NCBI GenBank assembly: GCA_003151335.1
Contig: PLXE01000094.1
Span: 27,910 to 91,909 of the forward strand
DNA: 64,000 nt
Source of the DNA: Acidobacteriaceae bacterium
GTDB taxonomy: Bacteria; Acidobacteriota; Terriglobia; Terriglobales; Acidobacteriaceae
Reading direction: 5' to 3'
The position numbers were made by a program, and so were the translations under genes. Below the pieces are notes generated by a model that had not been told where the DNA came from, did not search any database, and saw nothing but the letters and a program-made list of their open reading frames with translations. Shown piece after piece: positions 26,288 to 35,584 of the stretch (within the stretch, counting starts at the first letter, position 1; each line of letters opens with the position of its first letter).

Positions 26288-26911
26288 TTGCGCGTAGGAC
26301 TGACGGGCGGCATCGCCTGTGGCAAGTCTTCCATTGCGGCCACGCTGGTCAAGCGTGGCGCGCATTTCCTTCAGGCTGACGGACTCGCCCATCAGCTTTA
26401 CGCACCCCGGACCGACACCTATGACAAAGTGGTTCGCAGCTTCGGCCGCGAAATCCTGAATGAAGACGGCGCCATCAATCGCAGCAAGCTGGCGAACCTG
26501 GTCTTCCCCGGACGCATTGATGAGCTGAACGCCATCGTGCATCCTGAGGTCGTGAAGCGCCAGAATGGCTGGATGTCGGAGGTCGAGCAGAGCGATCCAC
26601 ATGGCATCGCGGTTGTCGAAGCCGCGCTGCTCATCGAGGCCGGAGCTAACAAGGACTTCGACAAAGTCATTGTCGTGACCTGCGACTTCGAGCAGAAAGT
26701 TGAACGCTTTGCCCGGCGAACCAATGTCCCGCTGCAGGTTGCGCGCGCCGAAGTCGAGCGCCGCAGTGCCGCACAATTTTCCGACGAAGAGAAGGCGCAG
26801 CGTGCGGACTACATCGTGGACAACTCCGGTTCGGCCGAAGATACGGAGCGGCAAGTCGATCTCATCTGGCGCGAATTGCAACGGCTTGCGTCCACTGCAA
26901 CTGACAACTGA
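26285..26911 (+). CDS. coaE: Dephospho-CoA kinase CoaE
   Basis: The 208-aa kinase performs the last step of coenzyme A synthesis, phosphorylating dephospho-CoA at the 3' hydroxyl. It has the P-loop GLTGGIACGKS at residues 6-16, DGLAHQLYAP, the lid-region RLANLVF/HPEV blocks and the C-terminal DYIVDNSGS. The last codons (TATDN, then TGA) are made of ACTGCAACTGACAACTGA, the beginning of a heptamer-repeat locus. The repeat therefore supplies the C-terminus and stop. Confidence 0.96.
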   Translation: MLRVGLTGGIACGKSSIAATLVKRGAHFLQADGLAHQLYAPRTDTYDKVVRSFGREILNEDGAINRSKLANLVFPGRIDELNAIVHPEVVKRQNGWMSEVEQSDPHGIAVVEAALLIEAGANKDFDKVIVVTCDFEQKVERFARRTNVPLQVARAEVERRSAAQFSDEEKAQRADYIVDNSGSAEDTERQVDLIWRELQRLASTATDN

Positions 26912-26928
26912 CTACTGACAACTGCCTT
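26894..26928. repeat. Heptamer-array locus L3 (one-sided)
   Basis: Five 7-mers (ACTGCAA CTGACAA CTGACTA CTGACAA CTGCCTT) begin inside the last six codons of coaE and run past its stop. No clear inverted partner array is present. Confidence 0.65.
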
Positions 26929-27000
26929 GCGGTACACTTCTATGAGGTTGGCCGTCTAATTCTGCGGCAACTGCGAAGCGCTGATTGCCTTCAAAAAACT

Positions 27001-28140
27001 ATGAGATTCGCACGGCCTTTTCTTCTTGCAATCATTCTGGTAGGGGCCTTCTACTGGTACACGACCCATCACAGCGGGGTCACGCCGGCAACCCTGATCT
27101 CCCGGCCCACGCACGTCGAACTCAGTGAGGCGGCAGGCCCTGAGACCCTCGATGCCGACGAGCACAATAATATTGATGTCTATCACAAGGCCATTCCATC
27201 GGTCGTTAACATTACCTCCAAAACCGTGGCTTACGACTTCTTCTATGGACCGGTGCCGCAGGAAGGCCAGGGCTCCGGCTTCATCATCGACAAGGAAGGA
27301 CACATCCTCACCAACTTTCACGTGGTTGGCAACGCCACCCAAGTGGAAGTGACGCTGCACAACAAGAAGACCTACAAAGCACAGGTGATCGGACGCGACC
27401 GCGAACATGACCTGGCGGTCGTCAAAATTGACGCGCCCGGCGTAGTTCCCGCCGTACTTGGTGACTCCAAGAACCTTCAGGTCGGCCAGAAAACCTTCGC
27501 CATTGGAAATCCGTTTGGACTTGCGGGAACGATGACGCGCGGCATCATCAGTTCACTGCGCCCCATCCGCAGCCCGGAAGGTTCGTACATCGAAGAAGCC
27601 ATTCAGACCGATGCGGCGATCAATCCCGGGAACTCCGGCGGCCCGCTGTTGAACTCGCACGGCGAAGTCATCGGCATCAACAGTTTGATCGCCACCGGGG
27701 GTTCCAACCAGAGCGCGGGCATCGGCTTTGCCATTCCCATCAATGTGGCCAAGGCTGTACTCAATGACCTGATCACTTTGGGCACGGTGCGGCGGCCTAC
27801 GTTGGGTATAACCACTTTGCCGATCGGACCAGAGTTGGCTCAGGAGATGGGCTTGCCTGCCGATTATGGTGTTCTGATCGTCCGCACGATTCCCGGTGGC
27901 GCCGCTGAGCAGGCTGGTTTGCGCGGTGGTAATGAGCGCGCGTACCTGGGCAACGCACCCATCACGATAGGTGGCGACTTGATCGTTGCCATCAACGGCG
28001 AGCCCATTGGCGAGCAGCAGGACCTTGCGAATGTGATGAACAAACATCGCGCCGGCGATACCGTTACCGTAACCATCTACCGAGCCAAGCGCAAGATGGA
28101 TGTGAAAGTCGTTCTCGGCGAGGCGAGAGAACGCACCTGA
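27001..28140 (+). CDS. HtrA/DegP-family serine protease (trypsin-like plus one PDZ)
   Basis: The 379-aa protein has an N-terminal membrane anchor (PFLLAIILVGAFYWY) and a trypsin-like domain with the catalytic triad visible: His in ILTNFHVVGN, Asp in REHDLAVVKI, Ser in NPGNSGGPLL. A single PDZ domain (about residues 270-370, with GVLIVRTIPGGAAEQAGL) completes it. It is likely a periplasmic, membrane-anchored DegS/HtrA-type quality-control protease. It has no partner genes nearby that suggest a specific signalling pathway. Confidence 0.95.
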   Translation: MRFARPFLLAIILVGAFYWYTTHHSGVTPATLISRPTHVELSEAAGPETLDADEHNNIDVYHKAIPSVVNITSKTVAYDFFYGPVPQEGQGSGFIIDKEGHILTNFHVVGNATQVEVTLHNKKTYKAQVIGRDREHDLAVVKIDAPGVVPAVLGDSKNLQVGQKTFAIGNPFGLAGTMTRGIISSLRPIRSPEGSYIEEAIQTDAAINPGNSGGPLLNSHGEVIGINSLIATGGSNQSAGIGFAIPINVAKAVLNDLITLGTVRRPTLGITTLPIGPELAQEMGLPADYGVLIVRTIPGGAAEQAGLRGGNERAYLGNAPITIGGDLIVAINGEPIGEQQDLANVMNKHRAGDTVTVTIYRAKRKMDVKVVLGEARERT

Positions 28141-28262
28141 TCATCGCGGCAAAGCCGAATCCCGCAAGCACCCGTACCAAACGCCAACAATTCCGCAGGC
28201 AGGCAATTCTAACGCTCGGATGATTGCCCCAGCCGCTACGGGTCGGCTATAGTTCTAAGGAT

Positions 28263-28619
28263 ATGTACGACGACTTCCAGGCTATCGATCGCTGGACCGG
28301 CAAGCCCGTGCGCTGTAGATATCAGGCGCTGATCGTGGCCATTGCCACACGGCACGCGGACGCGGTCGACATCAAGTTTCTGGTGGACGAACGCCCGGTC
28401 TGGATTGCACTTCCCCATCCTGCGTGGGTGGAGTATCACCGGCAGACCGGGGACGTCATCACCGACCCGATGGCAGTCCAGATCGCGGGCCATTATTTGA
28501 AGTGGGCAATCGAATCGGGCGAAGATAACGGTCGCGAGATGTACAGCTTGACCGTGCAGGAAACGCTCGATCACCTGCAGGCGATTGTGGACCAAGTCCA
28601 CCAGCTTGTCACCCGCTGA
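28263..28619 (+). CDS. Hypothetical protein, 118 aa
   Basis: The start at 28263 follows AAGG closely; an in-frame upstream start at 28224 is possible. The protein is soluble and acidic, MYDDFQAIDRWTGKPVRCRYQ..., with no signal or TM. It contains a beta-strand-like region (VDIKFLVDERPVWIALPH) and a C-terminal helix (LTVQETLDHLQAIVDQVHQLV). I do not recognise a family. It lies between the HtrA-like protease and pckA on the same strand, with no overlap to either. Confidence 0.6.
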   Translation: MYDDFQAIDRWTGKPVRCRYQALIVAIATRHADAVDIKFLVDERPVWIALPHPAWVEYHRQTGDVITDPMAVQIAGHYLKWAIESGEDNGREMYSLTVQETLDHLQAIVDQVHQLVTR

Positions 28620-28735
28620 CATACGCATCGGGGGCCGGTCGTATTTCGGGGAACTCCGCAGAGCGACTCACTGGTTGAGCGTCGTTTGTTTTCGTGGCTA
28701 ATTTCTATTTTCGCTTCCGTCTTAGGAGCTCTTTC

Positions 28736-30322
28736 ATGTCCTCCGTTCTGCAAACTCCCGAAGTAGCGCAGTTGCTGGGACGAGACAAGGTCCACCGCAA
28801 CTTGTTTCCCGCTCCGCTGGTGGAAGCGGCGCTTCGCCGTGGCGAGGCGGAACTGGCGGCGGGAGGCTCACTGGTGGCCGAGACCGGCAAACGCACGGGC
28901 CGTTCTCCCAAAGACAAGTTCACCGTCAAAGATGCGCTCACCGAAAACAAAGTGGCTTGGGGCTCCGCCAACCAGCCGTTCCCGCCCGATAAGTTCGACG
29001 CGCTCTACGAGCGCGTGCTCGACTATCTGAAAGGCAAGGAGCTTTTCGTCCAGGACCTGTTTTCCGGCGCCGATCCGAAATACCGCCTGCCCATTCAGGT
29101 GATCAACGAATACGCCTGGCACAACCTTTTTGTGCGGCAGTTATTTATTCGCCCTACCACAGAAGAGATGGAGACGCACCAGCCCGCATTCACCATCCTC
29201 AGCGCGCCCAGCTTCAAGGCCGATCCTAAGCGCGACGGTACCAACTCCGAAGTGTTCGTGCTGATCAACTTCAGCAAGAAATTGGTGCTCATCGGCGGCA
29301 CCGAATATGCCGGCGAAATGAAGAAGTCCATCTTCGGAGTGATGAACTTCATCCTGCCGGAACGCAATGTCTTCCCCATGCATTGTTCGGCCAACATCGG
29401 CGCCGACGGCGTGAGCGCGCTGTTCTTTGGATTGTCGGGCACCGGCAAGACGACACTGTCGGCTGATCCGGGCCGCAGGCTGATTGGCGATGACGAACAT
29501 GGTTGGAGCGCGACCGGTGTCTTCAACTTCGAAGGCGGCTGCTACGCCAAGTGCATTCGACTTTCCGCGGAGAATGAGCCGCAAATCTACAATGCGCTCC
29601 ACTTCGGTTCGGTGCTGGAAAACGTGGTACTCGACCCGGTCACGCGCATCCCCGATTACGACGACGAAAGCAAGACCGAGAACACGCGCGCTGCGTATCC
29701 CGTGGAATTCATCGACAACGCCATGATTCCTGGCGTGGGTGGACATCCGAAGAACTTGGTCTTCCTCACCGCCGATGCATTCGGAGTGCTGCCTCCGGTG
29801 TCGAAGCTCACTCCCGAGCAGGCCATGTACCACTTCATGTCCGGCTATACGGCGAAAGTCGCGGGCACCGAAGCCGGCATCACCGAGCCGCAGGCGACCT
29901 TCTCCACCTGCTTCGGCGCGCCGTTCATGCCGCGGGCCCCCAAGGTCTATGCGGAGATGCTGGGCCAGCGGCTGCGTGAGCACAAAGCGCAATGCTGGCT
30001 GGTCAATACCGGTTGGCAGGGCGGGCCCTACGGCGTGGGCAAGCGCATGAGCCTGCCTTACACGCGCGCCATGGTCAACGCGCTGGTCGAAGGCAAGCTG
30101 GCCGGTGTGGAGTTCGAGGTTGAGCCGTCTTTCGGATTGAGCATTCCCAAGTCATGTCCCGGAGTTCCCCCGGAACTGCTGAATCCGCGGAATTCGTGGA
30201 AGGACAAAGCGGCCTACGACAAGCTGGCGGCTGAACTTTCCGCCCGCTTTGCCAAGAACTTCGAGCAGTTCGACGCGCCGCCCGAGGTCAAAGCGGCAGC
30301 GCCGAAGCCGGTAGGCAGGTAA
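28736..30322 (+). CDS. pckA: Phosphoenolpyruvate carboxykinase (ATP)
   Basis: The 528-aa enzyme starts at ATG 28736, with AGGAGCT 6 nt upstream. It converts oxaloacetate and ATP to phosphoenolpyruvate, ADP and CO2 in gluconeogenesis. Visible marks are [25 protein letters not shown] (kinase P-loop), [20 protein letters not shown] and [21 protein letters not shown]. The length and the single P-loop match the ATP-type, not GTP-type, family. It is transcribed alone and followed by a hairpin-rich region. Confidence 0.97.
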   Translation: MSSVLQTPEVAQLLGRDKVHRNLFPAPLVEAALRRGEAELAAGGSLVAETGKRTGRSPKDKFTVKDALTENKVAWGSANQPFPPDKFDALYERVLDYLKGKELFVQDLFSGADPKYRLPIQVINEYAWHNLFVRQLFIRPTTEEMETHQPAFTILSAPSFKADPKRDGTNSEVFVLINFSKKLVLIGGTEYAGEMKKSIFGVMNFILPERNVFPMHCSANIGADGVSALFFGLSGTGKTTLSADPGRRLIGDDEHGWSATGVFNFEGGCYAKCIRLSAENEPQIYNALHFGSVLENVVLDPVTRIPDYDDESKTENTRAAYPVEFIDNAMIPGVGGHPKNLVFLTADAFGVLPPVSKLTPEQAMYHFMSGYTAKVAGTEAGITEPQATFSTCFGAPFMPRAPKVYAEMLGQRLREHKAQCWLVNTGWQGGPYGVGKRMSLPYTRAMVNALVEGKLAGVEFEVEPSFGLSIPKSCPGVPPELLNPRNSWKDKAAYDKLAAELSARFAKNFEQFDAPPEVKAAAPKPVGR

Positions 30323-30679
30323 GTATCACAGAGTGGGATGTATCACAATGTGGCACGACACCCGAACTGTGCCATTCTTGAGTTGTCATCCTACGCGAGG
30401 TCTAGCGCGCCCAGGTGAGAACTCGTTTGGCGTTGACACAGTCGAACGATTGCAGCAAAATCGAGCCCCGCAGGGGCGGAATTGGTTCTAGCCCAGGGCG
30501 TAAGCCCTGGGTAAGTCCGAGAAAATAAACCGAGTCCCTTCAGGGACGACACAGTTCTCGCCCCCTTCAGCCCCGGTTTTTCGTTGCAGCGCTAAAGCGC
30601 GTGATTGAAGCCAAACTTTTGCCGGAGGGCTGAAGCGCTCCTCCCCCGCATGAATGCGGGGGCTTCCACCGAGAAGCCT
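30323..30679. repeat. Hairpin-cluster repeat region (REP/RAYT-like)
   Basis: This 357-bp gap holds several short hairpins in a row. They are GCCCC-GCA-GGGGC (30465-30477), CCCAGGGC-GTAA-GCCCTGGG (30492-30511), GTCCC-TTCA-GGGAC (30534-30547), a GCGC-TAAA-GCGC near 30590 and CCCCCGCA-TGAA-TGCGGGGG (30643-30662). The first three occur in the same order in the MITE copies at 45.6, 62.1 and 63.2-63.9 kb, so this is a distant relative. The unit resembles palindromes mobilised by REP-associated tyrosine transposases, an inference. Confidence 0.65.
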
Positions 30680-30994
30680 TCACGGCGTCTTTACGTGCTG
30701 CACTCCCAGTACCTTTCCTGAACTGTCGAACCACACCACCTCATACTGCGGATTGAAGGTCGAATAGTAGTACTTGTAAACGTACTCGTCCGCACAGCCC
30801 TTGGGGACGGCGGTGAGAGAGCCGCATGGTCCCTCGCTGCTGGGATCGCCGAGCAGCTGCCGCACCACTTCGTTGGGATCGCCCAGATTGAGCTGCATCG
30901 AGTTCTTGCGCAGTTCCTGGTCGTGGTGATAGGCCCAGACGCCAGCCCCGACTAAGCCAAGGGCAATCACGAAAAAGAATATGCGAGTTCCCAT
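30680..30994 (-). CDS. Small membrane-anchored hypothetical protein
   Basis: The 104-aa protein starts at ATG 30994. A single N-terminal TM (RIFFFVIALGLVGAGVWAYHH) is followed by a soluble domain with two Cys (GPCGSLTAVPKGCAD) that could form a disulfide outside the cytoplasm, then YKYYYSTFNPQYEVVWFDSSGKV. No ribosome site is visible; the upstream bases are the heptamer locus L4. Family not recognised. Confidence 0.6.
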   Translation of the reverse strand: MGTRIFFFVIALGLVGAGVWAYHHDQELRKNSMQLNLGDPNEVVRQLLGDPSSEGPCGSLTAVPKGCADEYVYKYYYSTFNPQYEVVWFDSSGKVLGVQHVKTP

Positions 30995-30996
30995 GT

Positions 30997-31038
30997 GTGC
31001 AGTTGCCAGTTGCCCGTTGCTAAACAACTGACTACTGC
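30997..31038. repeat. Heptamer-array locus L4
   Basis: AGTTGCC AGTTGCC CGTTGCT is followed at once by ACAACTG ACTACTG, its inverted counterpart. The array lies between two small minus-strand genes and directly upstream of the start at 30994. Confidence 0.6.
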
Positions 31039-31039
31039 T

Positions 31040-31297
31040 TCACTCCTCTTCCACCCGCAGCTTTGCGCCCTTGGGCAAATAGCTCTTGCGCCGAAACCAG
31101 TCTTCCATCGCGCTTCGCAGGCGCTCCAAAGGGACGCGCGCACCGATCTCCATTTCGCCGTCGCCGGTGGGGACCGTATCGTCGAACACCTGGTCGTTAG
31201 TGAAGTTGCGCATGCTGAAGCTGTCCAGCCACTTCAGCGGACACGGATGCCGCTGGCCAGCCTCTTCGTACTCGACTCGGACCTTGCGTGCGAACAT
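31040..31297 (-). CDS. Hypothetical protein, 85 aa
   Basis: MFARKVRVEYEEAGQRHPCPL begins a small soluble protein with one Cys and a charged C-terminal helix (LERLRSAMEDWFRRKSYLPKG). No signal, TM or known motif was seen. It precedes the small membrane protein on the same strand, with a heptamer locus between them. Family not recognised. Confidence 0.6.
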   Translation of the reverse strand: MFARKVRVEYEEAGQRHPCPLKWLDSFSMRNFTNDQVFDDTVPTGDGEMEIGARVPLERLRSAMEDWFRRKSYLPKGAKLRVEEE

Positions 31298-31303
31298 AGT
31301 GAC

Positions 31304-31405
31304 AGTTTCAAGTTTCTAGTCCCAAGTTTCAAGTCTGAAAGACAGTTTCAAGTTTCTAGTTTCAAGTTTCAGCTCTCGAAACTCGAAACTTGAAACTGGA
31401 AACTC
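31304..31405. repeat. Heptamer-array locus L5
   Basis: AGTTTCA AGTTTCT AGTCCCA AGTTTCA AGTCTGA is repeated in part, then inverted as GAAACTC GAAACTT GAAACTG GAAACTC. It lies between a minus-strand gene and tyrS and ends 2 bp before a TATAAT box. Confidence 0.75.
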
Positions 31406-31406
31406 C

Positions 31407-31412
31407 TATAAT
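31407..31412 (+). promoter_or_regulatory. TATAAT -10 box upstream of tyrS
   Basis: TATAAT lies 7 bp before the tyrS ATG (31420), so transcription would start at or next to the ATG. No Shine-Dalgarno sequence lies upstream and no good -35 element is seen because the bases are heptamer repeats. A leaderless tyrS message is possible. Confidence 0.35.
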
Positions 31413-31419
31413 CAAGTCC

Positions 31420-32679
31420 ATGCCATCGTTTCCTCCTGTTGACGAGCAACTCGCCTACTTGCGCAAGGGCGCAGCGGAGATCATCCGCGACAGCGACCTG
31501 CGTGAGCGCATCGAGAAATCCCTCGCCACCGGCAAGCCCCTGCGTGTGAAGGCGGGCTTCGATCCGACCGCGCCCGACTTGCACTTGGGCCACACCGTGC
31601 TCATGCGCAAGCTGAAACACTTTCAGGACATGGGCCACACCATCATCTTCCTCATCGGCGACTTCACCGGCCTCATCGGCGACCCCACGGGGCGCTCGGC
31701 CACGCGTCCGCCGCTCTCACGCGAGCAGATCGACCAAAACGCCGAGACCTACAAGGCGCAGGTCTTTAAGATCCTCGACCGCGACAAGACTGAGGTGTGC
31801 TTCAACAGCGAGTGGCTGAGCAGGCTCGGCTTCGAAGGCTTCATCCGGCTGGCGGCCAAATTCACCGTTTCGCAGATGCTGGAGCGCGAAGACTTCCACA
31901 AGCGCTTCGACGAGGAGAAGCCCATCGCCATGCACGAGCTGCTGTATCCCATCGCGCAGGGCTACGACTCGGTGGCGCTCGAGGCCGACGTCGAACTCGG
32001 CGGCACCGACCAGAAGTTCAACCTGCTGATGGGCCGCGAGCTGCAACGCCATTACGGACAGCCGCCGCAGATCGTGCTGACCACGCCGCTGCTGGAAGGC
32101 ACCGACGGCGTCCAGAAAATGTCGAAGTCGTACGGCAATTACATCGGTATCACCGAAGCGCCGCAGGAAATGTTCGGCAAGGTGATGTCCATTTCCGATG
32201 AGCTGATGTGGCGCTATTACGAGCTGGTCACCGACGTGAGCCTGGCCGAGATCGAGCGCATGAAGCAGCAGGTTGCCAGCGGCGAGGCGCACCCCATGAA
32301 GCTGAAGCAGGAGCTGGGCAAGCGCATCGTCGCCGACTTCCACTCGCGCGCGGCAGCCGAGCAGGCGGCGCAAGACTGGTCCCGCATGTTTCAGAAGGAC
32401 GAAGTGCCCGAGGATTTGCCGGTGATCTCGGTGCGCTTCGAAGAGGTCGCCGCGCCTAATGCGTCAACTGCCGACGGCCACGCGCAGGTGAAGCTCGACA
32501 AACTGCTGGCGCGCGCCGGTCTGGCGACTTCTGTCAGCGACGGCCTGCGTAAAGTCAAACAGAACGCCGTCAGAGTGGACGGCGAACTCAAGACCGAGTT
32601 GGTGGTCGCCGTAAAGCTGGGGGCGGAGTTTACGTTGCGGGCGGGAAAGAAAATGGTGAAGGTGAGCGTGCAGGGGTAA
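31420..32679 (+). CDS. tyrS: Tyrosyl-tRNA synthetase
   Basis: The 419-aa enzyme starts at ATG 31420 ([14 protein letters not shown]); an in-frame upstream start lies in repeats. It charges tRNA-Tyr. The class I motifs are HLGH (residues 55-58) and KMSKS (233-237), and a C-terminal S4-like RNA-binding domain ([22 protein letters not shown]) begins near 355. The sequence resembles the TyrS type 2/TyrZ branch common in this phylum. It is transcribed alone. Confidence 0.96.
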   Translation: MPSFPPVDEQLAYLRKGAAEIIRDSDLRERIEKSLATGKPLRVKAGFDPTAPDLHLGHTVLMRKLKHFQDMGHTIIFLIGDFTGLIGDPTGRSATRPPLSREQIDQNAETYKAQVFKILDRDKTEVCFNSEWLSRLGFEGFIRLAAKFTVSQMLEREDFHKRFDEEKPIAMHELLYPIAQGYDSVALEADVELGGTDQKFNLLMGRELQRHYGQPPQIVLTTPLLEGTDGVQKMSKSYGNYIGITEAPQEMFGKVMSISDELMWRYYELVTDVSLAEIERMKQQVASGEAHPMKLKQELGKRIVADFHSRAAAEQAAQDWSRMFQKDEVPEDLPVISVRFEEVAAPNASTADGHAQVKLDKLLARAGLATSVSDGLRKVKQNAVRVDGELKTELVVAVKLGAEFTLRAGKKMVKVSVQG

Positions 32680-32712
32680 GTCGGGAAAACAGCTCATACA
32701 AACGAAAACTAT

Positions 32713-33006
32713 TTAAGGTTTATACGGCGGGTTGTGCGGTTCCTGACCACATGTGCAGACCTCCAGATCGGATGCTAAAACCTCAACAAAAGCGCCGCAG
32801 CGTGGGCAAATTAGGTGCAGTTTCGCAGGCCCTCGGGCGTCTCGATCCACCAGCAGCTCATTGAAATACTTCACTTCGTGTTCGCTGCCCGGCATGACGT
32901 GAAAAGGTTTTAAACAGCCGAGGTTGTCACAGTAAGTCAGTAACATGCCTTCCGGGTTTTTCCAGTCGTTTGATGAGGCGCCCATTTTCTTACCCCGAGC
33001 TAGCAT
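32713..33006 (-). CDS. Hypothetical zinc-ribbon-like protein
   Basis: The 97-aa protein (alternative start at 32985) has Cys pairs that could bind zinc: YCDNLGC early and ICPRCGAF...VCTCG near the C-terminus. Between them lies a hydrophilic segment (HEVKYFNELLVDRDARGPAKL). No signal or TM was seen. It is convergent with tyrS. Family not recognised. Confidence 0.6.
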   Translation of the reverse strand: MLARGKKMGASSNDWKNPEGMLLTYCDNLGCLKPFHVMPGSEHEVKYFNELLVDRDARGPAKLHLICPRCGAFVEVLASDLEVCTCGQEPHNPPYKP

Positions 33007-33156
33007 GTTCTCATGTGCGACGATCTGGCGGTAGACAAATCGAAGTTCGGCTGACCTGTCTGTACTACCACAATAGTGGTATAAGTATCTGTCCCCTAAG
33101 TTTACATAAAGCTGATGATGTATAGCACTTAAAGTCTTATTGAACCCAATTCGGGC

Positions 33157-33546
33157 TCATGCAAGTCGCTGCAGCCAGCCGTTGCTAAAATAGGTGACGC
33201 TGGCGCTTAACGTACCGCGATCGCCCAGCCCACCCGAGGGACGCAGGATGAACTCCGGGTGCGAAGCCAGAAAATCGCTTACGGCCTGCGCCGGGTTATC
33301 GGTCAACCATGAAGCTTGGCCGCCAGGCACATCCGCGAGCTCGCGCATGATGCCATCCGCGACAACCAAATAAGAGCCGGGTGTCACCAAGGGAGCATAC
33401 ACTTCCAACTCTCGGGACACATGCTGGCGGGTGTGCGCCGAGTCCAGAACCACCATAACTCTGTCCCCAGACTTTCGCAGCCGTGTGACAGCGTCCATCG
33501 ACTCCGATGCTATGGAAGATCCCTCCACCAAATCAATTAACGTTCC
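33157..33546 (-). pseudogene. CmcI-family gene, C-terminal fragment
   Basis: This fragment reads LIDLVEGSSIASESMDAV, then VMVVLDSAHTRQHVSRELEVYAPLVTPGSYLVVADGIM and ends SNGWLQRLA. These are the C-terminal blocks of the cephalosporin-hydroxylase/rhamnosyl-O-methyltransferase (CmcI, PF04989) family. Its N-terminal half lies at 35583-36164 on the same strand, about 2.2 kb upstream. The fragment has no start codon with a ribosome site. It looks like the detached 3' half of a gene split by insertion or rearrangement. Confidence 0.75.
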
Positions 33547-33825
33547 TAGCCAGAGCCAAGAGGGGCGAAGGGGCGTCTGACAAAAGCTGATGGGGGAAGG
33601 CCGTGGCCAGCAGTTTGGGGACTCGCGTTGGGGCAGACGGGACCCTGGTACCGAGCCCTGGGCCCCGCCAAAGAAAAAAGAGTGCTCTCGACTCCCTCGA
33701 CGGGTATATAGTGTGGGGCTGCTGGGAGCTAAAATGGAAATTCTGGGCTTAACGTCGCTGGCGGATGACGTTCACCACCCGTGAAGAACAAGGCGCACCT
33801 GGATTCCGGCGTTGGGGGGTAGGCC
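33547..33825. other. Left part of the 2.2-kb intervening segment
   Basis: About 280 bp lie between the CmcI C-terminal fragment and the secreted-protein gene. A GGGTATATAGTG promoter-like word lies near 33701. No inverted repeat matching the other breakpoint (about 35777) was found. No gene was seen. Confidence 0.4.
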
Positions 33826-34644
33826 ATGAAGGCAGCGAAGCGAACCTGCACAATCCTGATCAGCCTCGTTGTTTTCGTTCTCCCGATGCTGGGCCAGGTT
33901 GATCGCGGCGTGATCGTCTCCCACGCAGGAAATGAGATCAGCGTTTCGATCGCTCGAACCGCACCGCTGGGCACGGTGCTCGATGAAGTTTGTCGCGAGG
34001 CGAGTGCCCAGTGTTTGGGAACACCACACGCAATGGCCGCCATGGTTCCAGCGCAGGAAGTCCATGGCGACTGGCGCCATGTGATCTCGATTCTGCTGGA
34101 GGGCGCCGGATTTAACTACATTGCCAGTGCACCATCGGGGTCTTCTCCTGGAATGCTGCAGATTGTCGGTGCGGCATCACAGGGAAGGCCCGAGCAGCCA
34201 GCAGCCCGGTCAACGGTCGCTGCCACGGCGCCGAGTGCAGCAGTGGGGCCGTCAACGGAAAGTAGCTCCGTGGATGCTGCAACTTCCGCAGATGCTGTAT
34301 CGGCAAGCAGCTCAACTCCCCTCACTTCTGGCGCCGGAGAAGCAGGTTACTCGCAGCCATCCGGTGCCGCCGAACCGGCGACTATGGGCGGGCAACCTGG
34401 CAGGCTTCTGTTTTCGGATGGCTATGGAAACCCAATTCCGGTTTCTCAGCAGAACCTTGAGTTTCTGCTGTTTCCTGATGCTGGCGGAACCCTGATCCCG
34501 GTTGCGAGTCAAGGGTCAGCGTCATATTCGTTATTTCCAGATTCGAAGGGCAATCCTATACCGGCTTCAAACCAAGCACTGCCGTACCTGCTTTTCCCGG
34601 ACGGGAATGGTCGCTTAGTCCCTGCGCAGAGGGGTGGCCACTGA
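33826..34644 (+). CDS. Secreted protein with STN-like domain and LFPDxxGNPIP repeats
   Basis: The 272-aa protein has a signal peptide (ILISLVVFVLPMLGQ). A short domain at about residues 25-105 resembles the secretin/TonB N-terminal fold (TVLDEVCREASAQCLG, then WRHVISILLEGAGFNYIA). A Ser/Ala-rich linker leads to four tandem repeats of about 20 aa with core LLFPDGNGNPIPVS (about residues 190-270). It lies inside the segment that splits the CmcI-family gene and points against it. Function unknown. Confidence 0.7.
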   Translation: MKAAKRTCTILISLVVFVLPMLGQVDRGVIVSHAGNEISVSIARTAPLGTVLDEVCREASAQCLGTPHAMAAMVPAQEVHGDWRHVISILLEGAGFNYIASAPSGSSPGMLQIVGAASQGRPEQPAARSTVAATAPSAAVGPSTESSSVDAATSADAVSASSSTPLTSGAGEAGYSQPSGAAEPATMGGQPGRLLFSDGYGNPIPVSQQNLEFLLFPDAGGTLIPVASQGSASYSLFPDSKGNPIPASNQALPYLLFPDGNGRLVPAQRGGH

Positions 34645-34705
34645 AGGCTGGGACCATCCACTGTAAGAGTTCAACGGTATCAATTTCGGCGAAGGAGAAA
34701 GGGAA

Positions 34706-35524
34706 ATGAAAAAGTTAGGATTGCTCACGATCTGCTTACTGCTTATCAACTCGATGGTTTTTGCGCAAGCCAGGCCGGCCAAACAAGGCAAGGCGGGCAT
34801 TAAACCCCTAAATTACGGCAGCTGTGATTCCACCGCTCCCCTGGTGAACATCATCGGCGCAGGTTTCGAGGATTTCATGCCCGTCTTTGGTGACAACTTC
34901 GTCCAGGTTAACCTGAAAGCAGGTCATTCCTACAGTGCCGAGGTGTGGGATCCACGGGGCCAGTACGCGTCCGGCGGACTCTTCTTGTATCTCATCACAG
35001 CGGGCTGTGCCGGTCTCGATAATTTTACCGACGTGGCGGGGATGGATCCGGACTTGACCAATGGATTCTCCGACCGGATATCGTGGGTTCAAGCGTCTGA
35101 CTCCCTTGAATTCATCCACATATCGAGCTTCGATACCGTTGCCAGCCACAACTACAACATGCGGGTAGTGGACACGACTCTGAATAACTCCCGTTGGAGC
35201 ACCGTGGTGGGCTTTAGTACGCATTACGGATTCCTGAACACAACCGAATGGGACATTGGGGGCACCCTGACCCTCACGGAGTCGGGTGGAACCCAGCACG
35301 TCGTCACCTTCACAATTCCAGCCGGCGGGGAGGTTTTCGAAGTGGTTGCGGGAGATGGGAGTGGCAGCCCCGGGCTGAACTTGCCTCCGAACTTGGCCGG
35401 ATCCGCCAGCTTTGTGTTTGTGGGCGCGGCCGGGGCGATCAAAGCCGACGGTTATTTCCAGGCTGTCCAGAATGGGGTGTTCGTAATCGTGCCTACTGCG
35501 TGGGGCCCGAAGAACAATCAATAG
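34706..35524 (+). CDS. Secreted hypothetical protein, beta-rich
   Basis: The 272-aa protein starts 14 nt after GGAGAAAGG, with a signal peptide LLTICLLLINSMVFAQ. The mature part is rich in Gly, Thr and Asn with beta-strand patterns (LTLTESGGTQHVVTFTIPAGGEVFEVV). An N-terminal CDSTAPLVNIIGAGFEDFMP and one possible disulfide pair (Cys in YGSCDS and TAGCAG) are visible. It is probably co-transcribed with the upstream secreted protein and ends in a strong terminator. Family not recognised. Confidence 0.75.
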   Translation: MKKLGLLTICLLLINSMVFAQARPAKQGKAGIKPLNYGSCDSTAPLVNIIGAGFEDFMPVFGDNFVQVNLKAGHSYSAEVWDPRGQYASGGLFLYLITAGCAGLDNFTDVAGMDPDLTNGFSDRISWVQASDSLEFIHISSFDTVASHNYNMRVVDTTLNNSRWSTVVGFSTHYGFLNTTEWDIGGTLTLTESGGTQHVVTFTIPAGGEVFEVVAGDGSGSPGLNLPPNLAGSASFVFVGAAGAIKADGYFQAVQNGVFVIVPTAWGPKNNQ

Positions 35525-35545
35525 TGATGAAAGTTTTACGGCGCG

Positions 35546-35584
35546 AGGGAGCACACGCGTGACCGTGTGCTCCCTTCCGCTTTT
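35546..35584 (+). terminator. Rho-independent terminator
   Basis: A 12-bp perfect stem (AGGGAGCACACG / CGTGTGCTCCCT) around a 6-nt loop is followed by TCCGCTTTT. It ends the two secreted-protein genes and just touches the convergent CmcI fragment. Confidence 0.8.

Noticed and set aside
31304..31405. Heptamer arrays as a CRISPR
   Set aside because: Units are 7 bp, tandem without spacers, and mirrored; no 25-40-bp repeats with unique spacers and no cas genes.
33065..33080. TACCAC-AATA-GTGGTA palindrome near the CmcI fragment
   Set aside because: Short arms and no gene start close by; not enough to call an operator.
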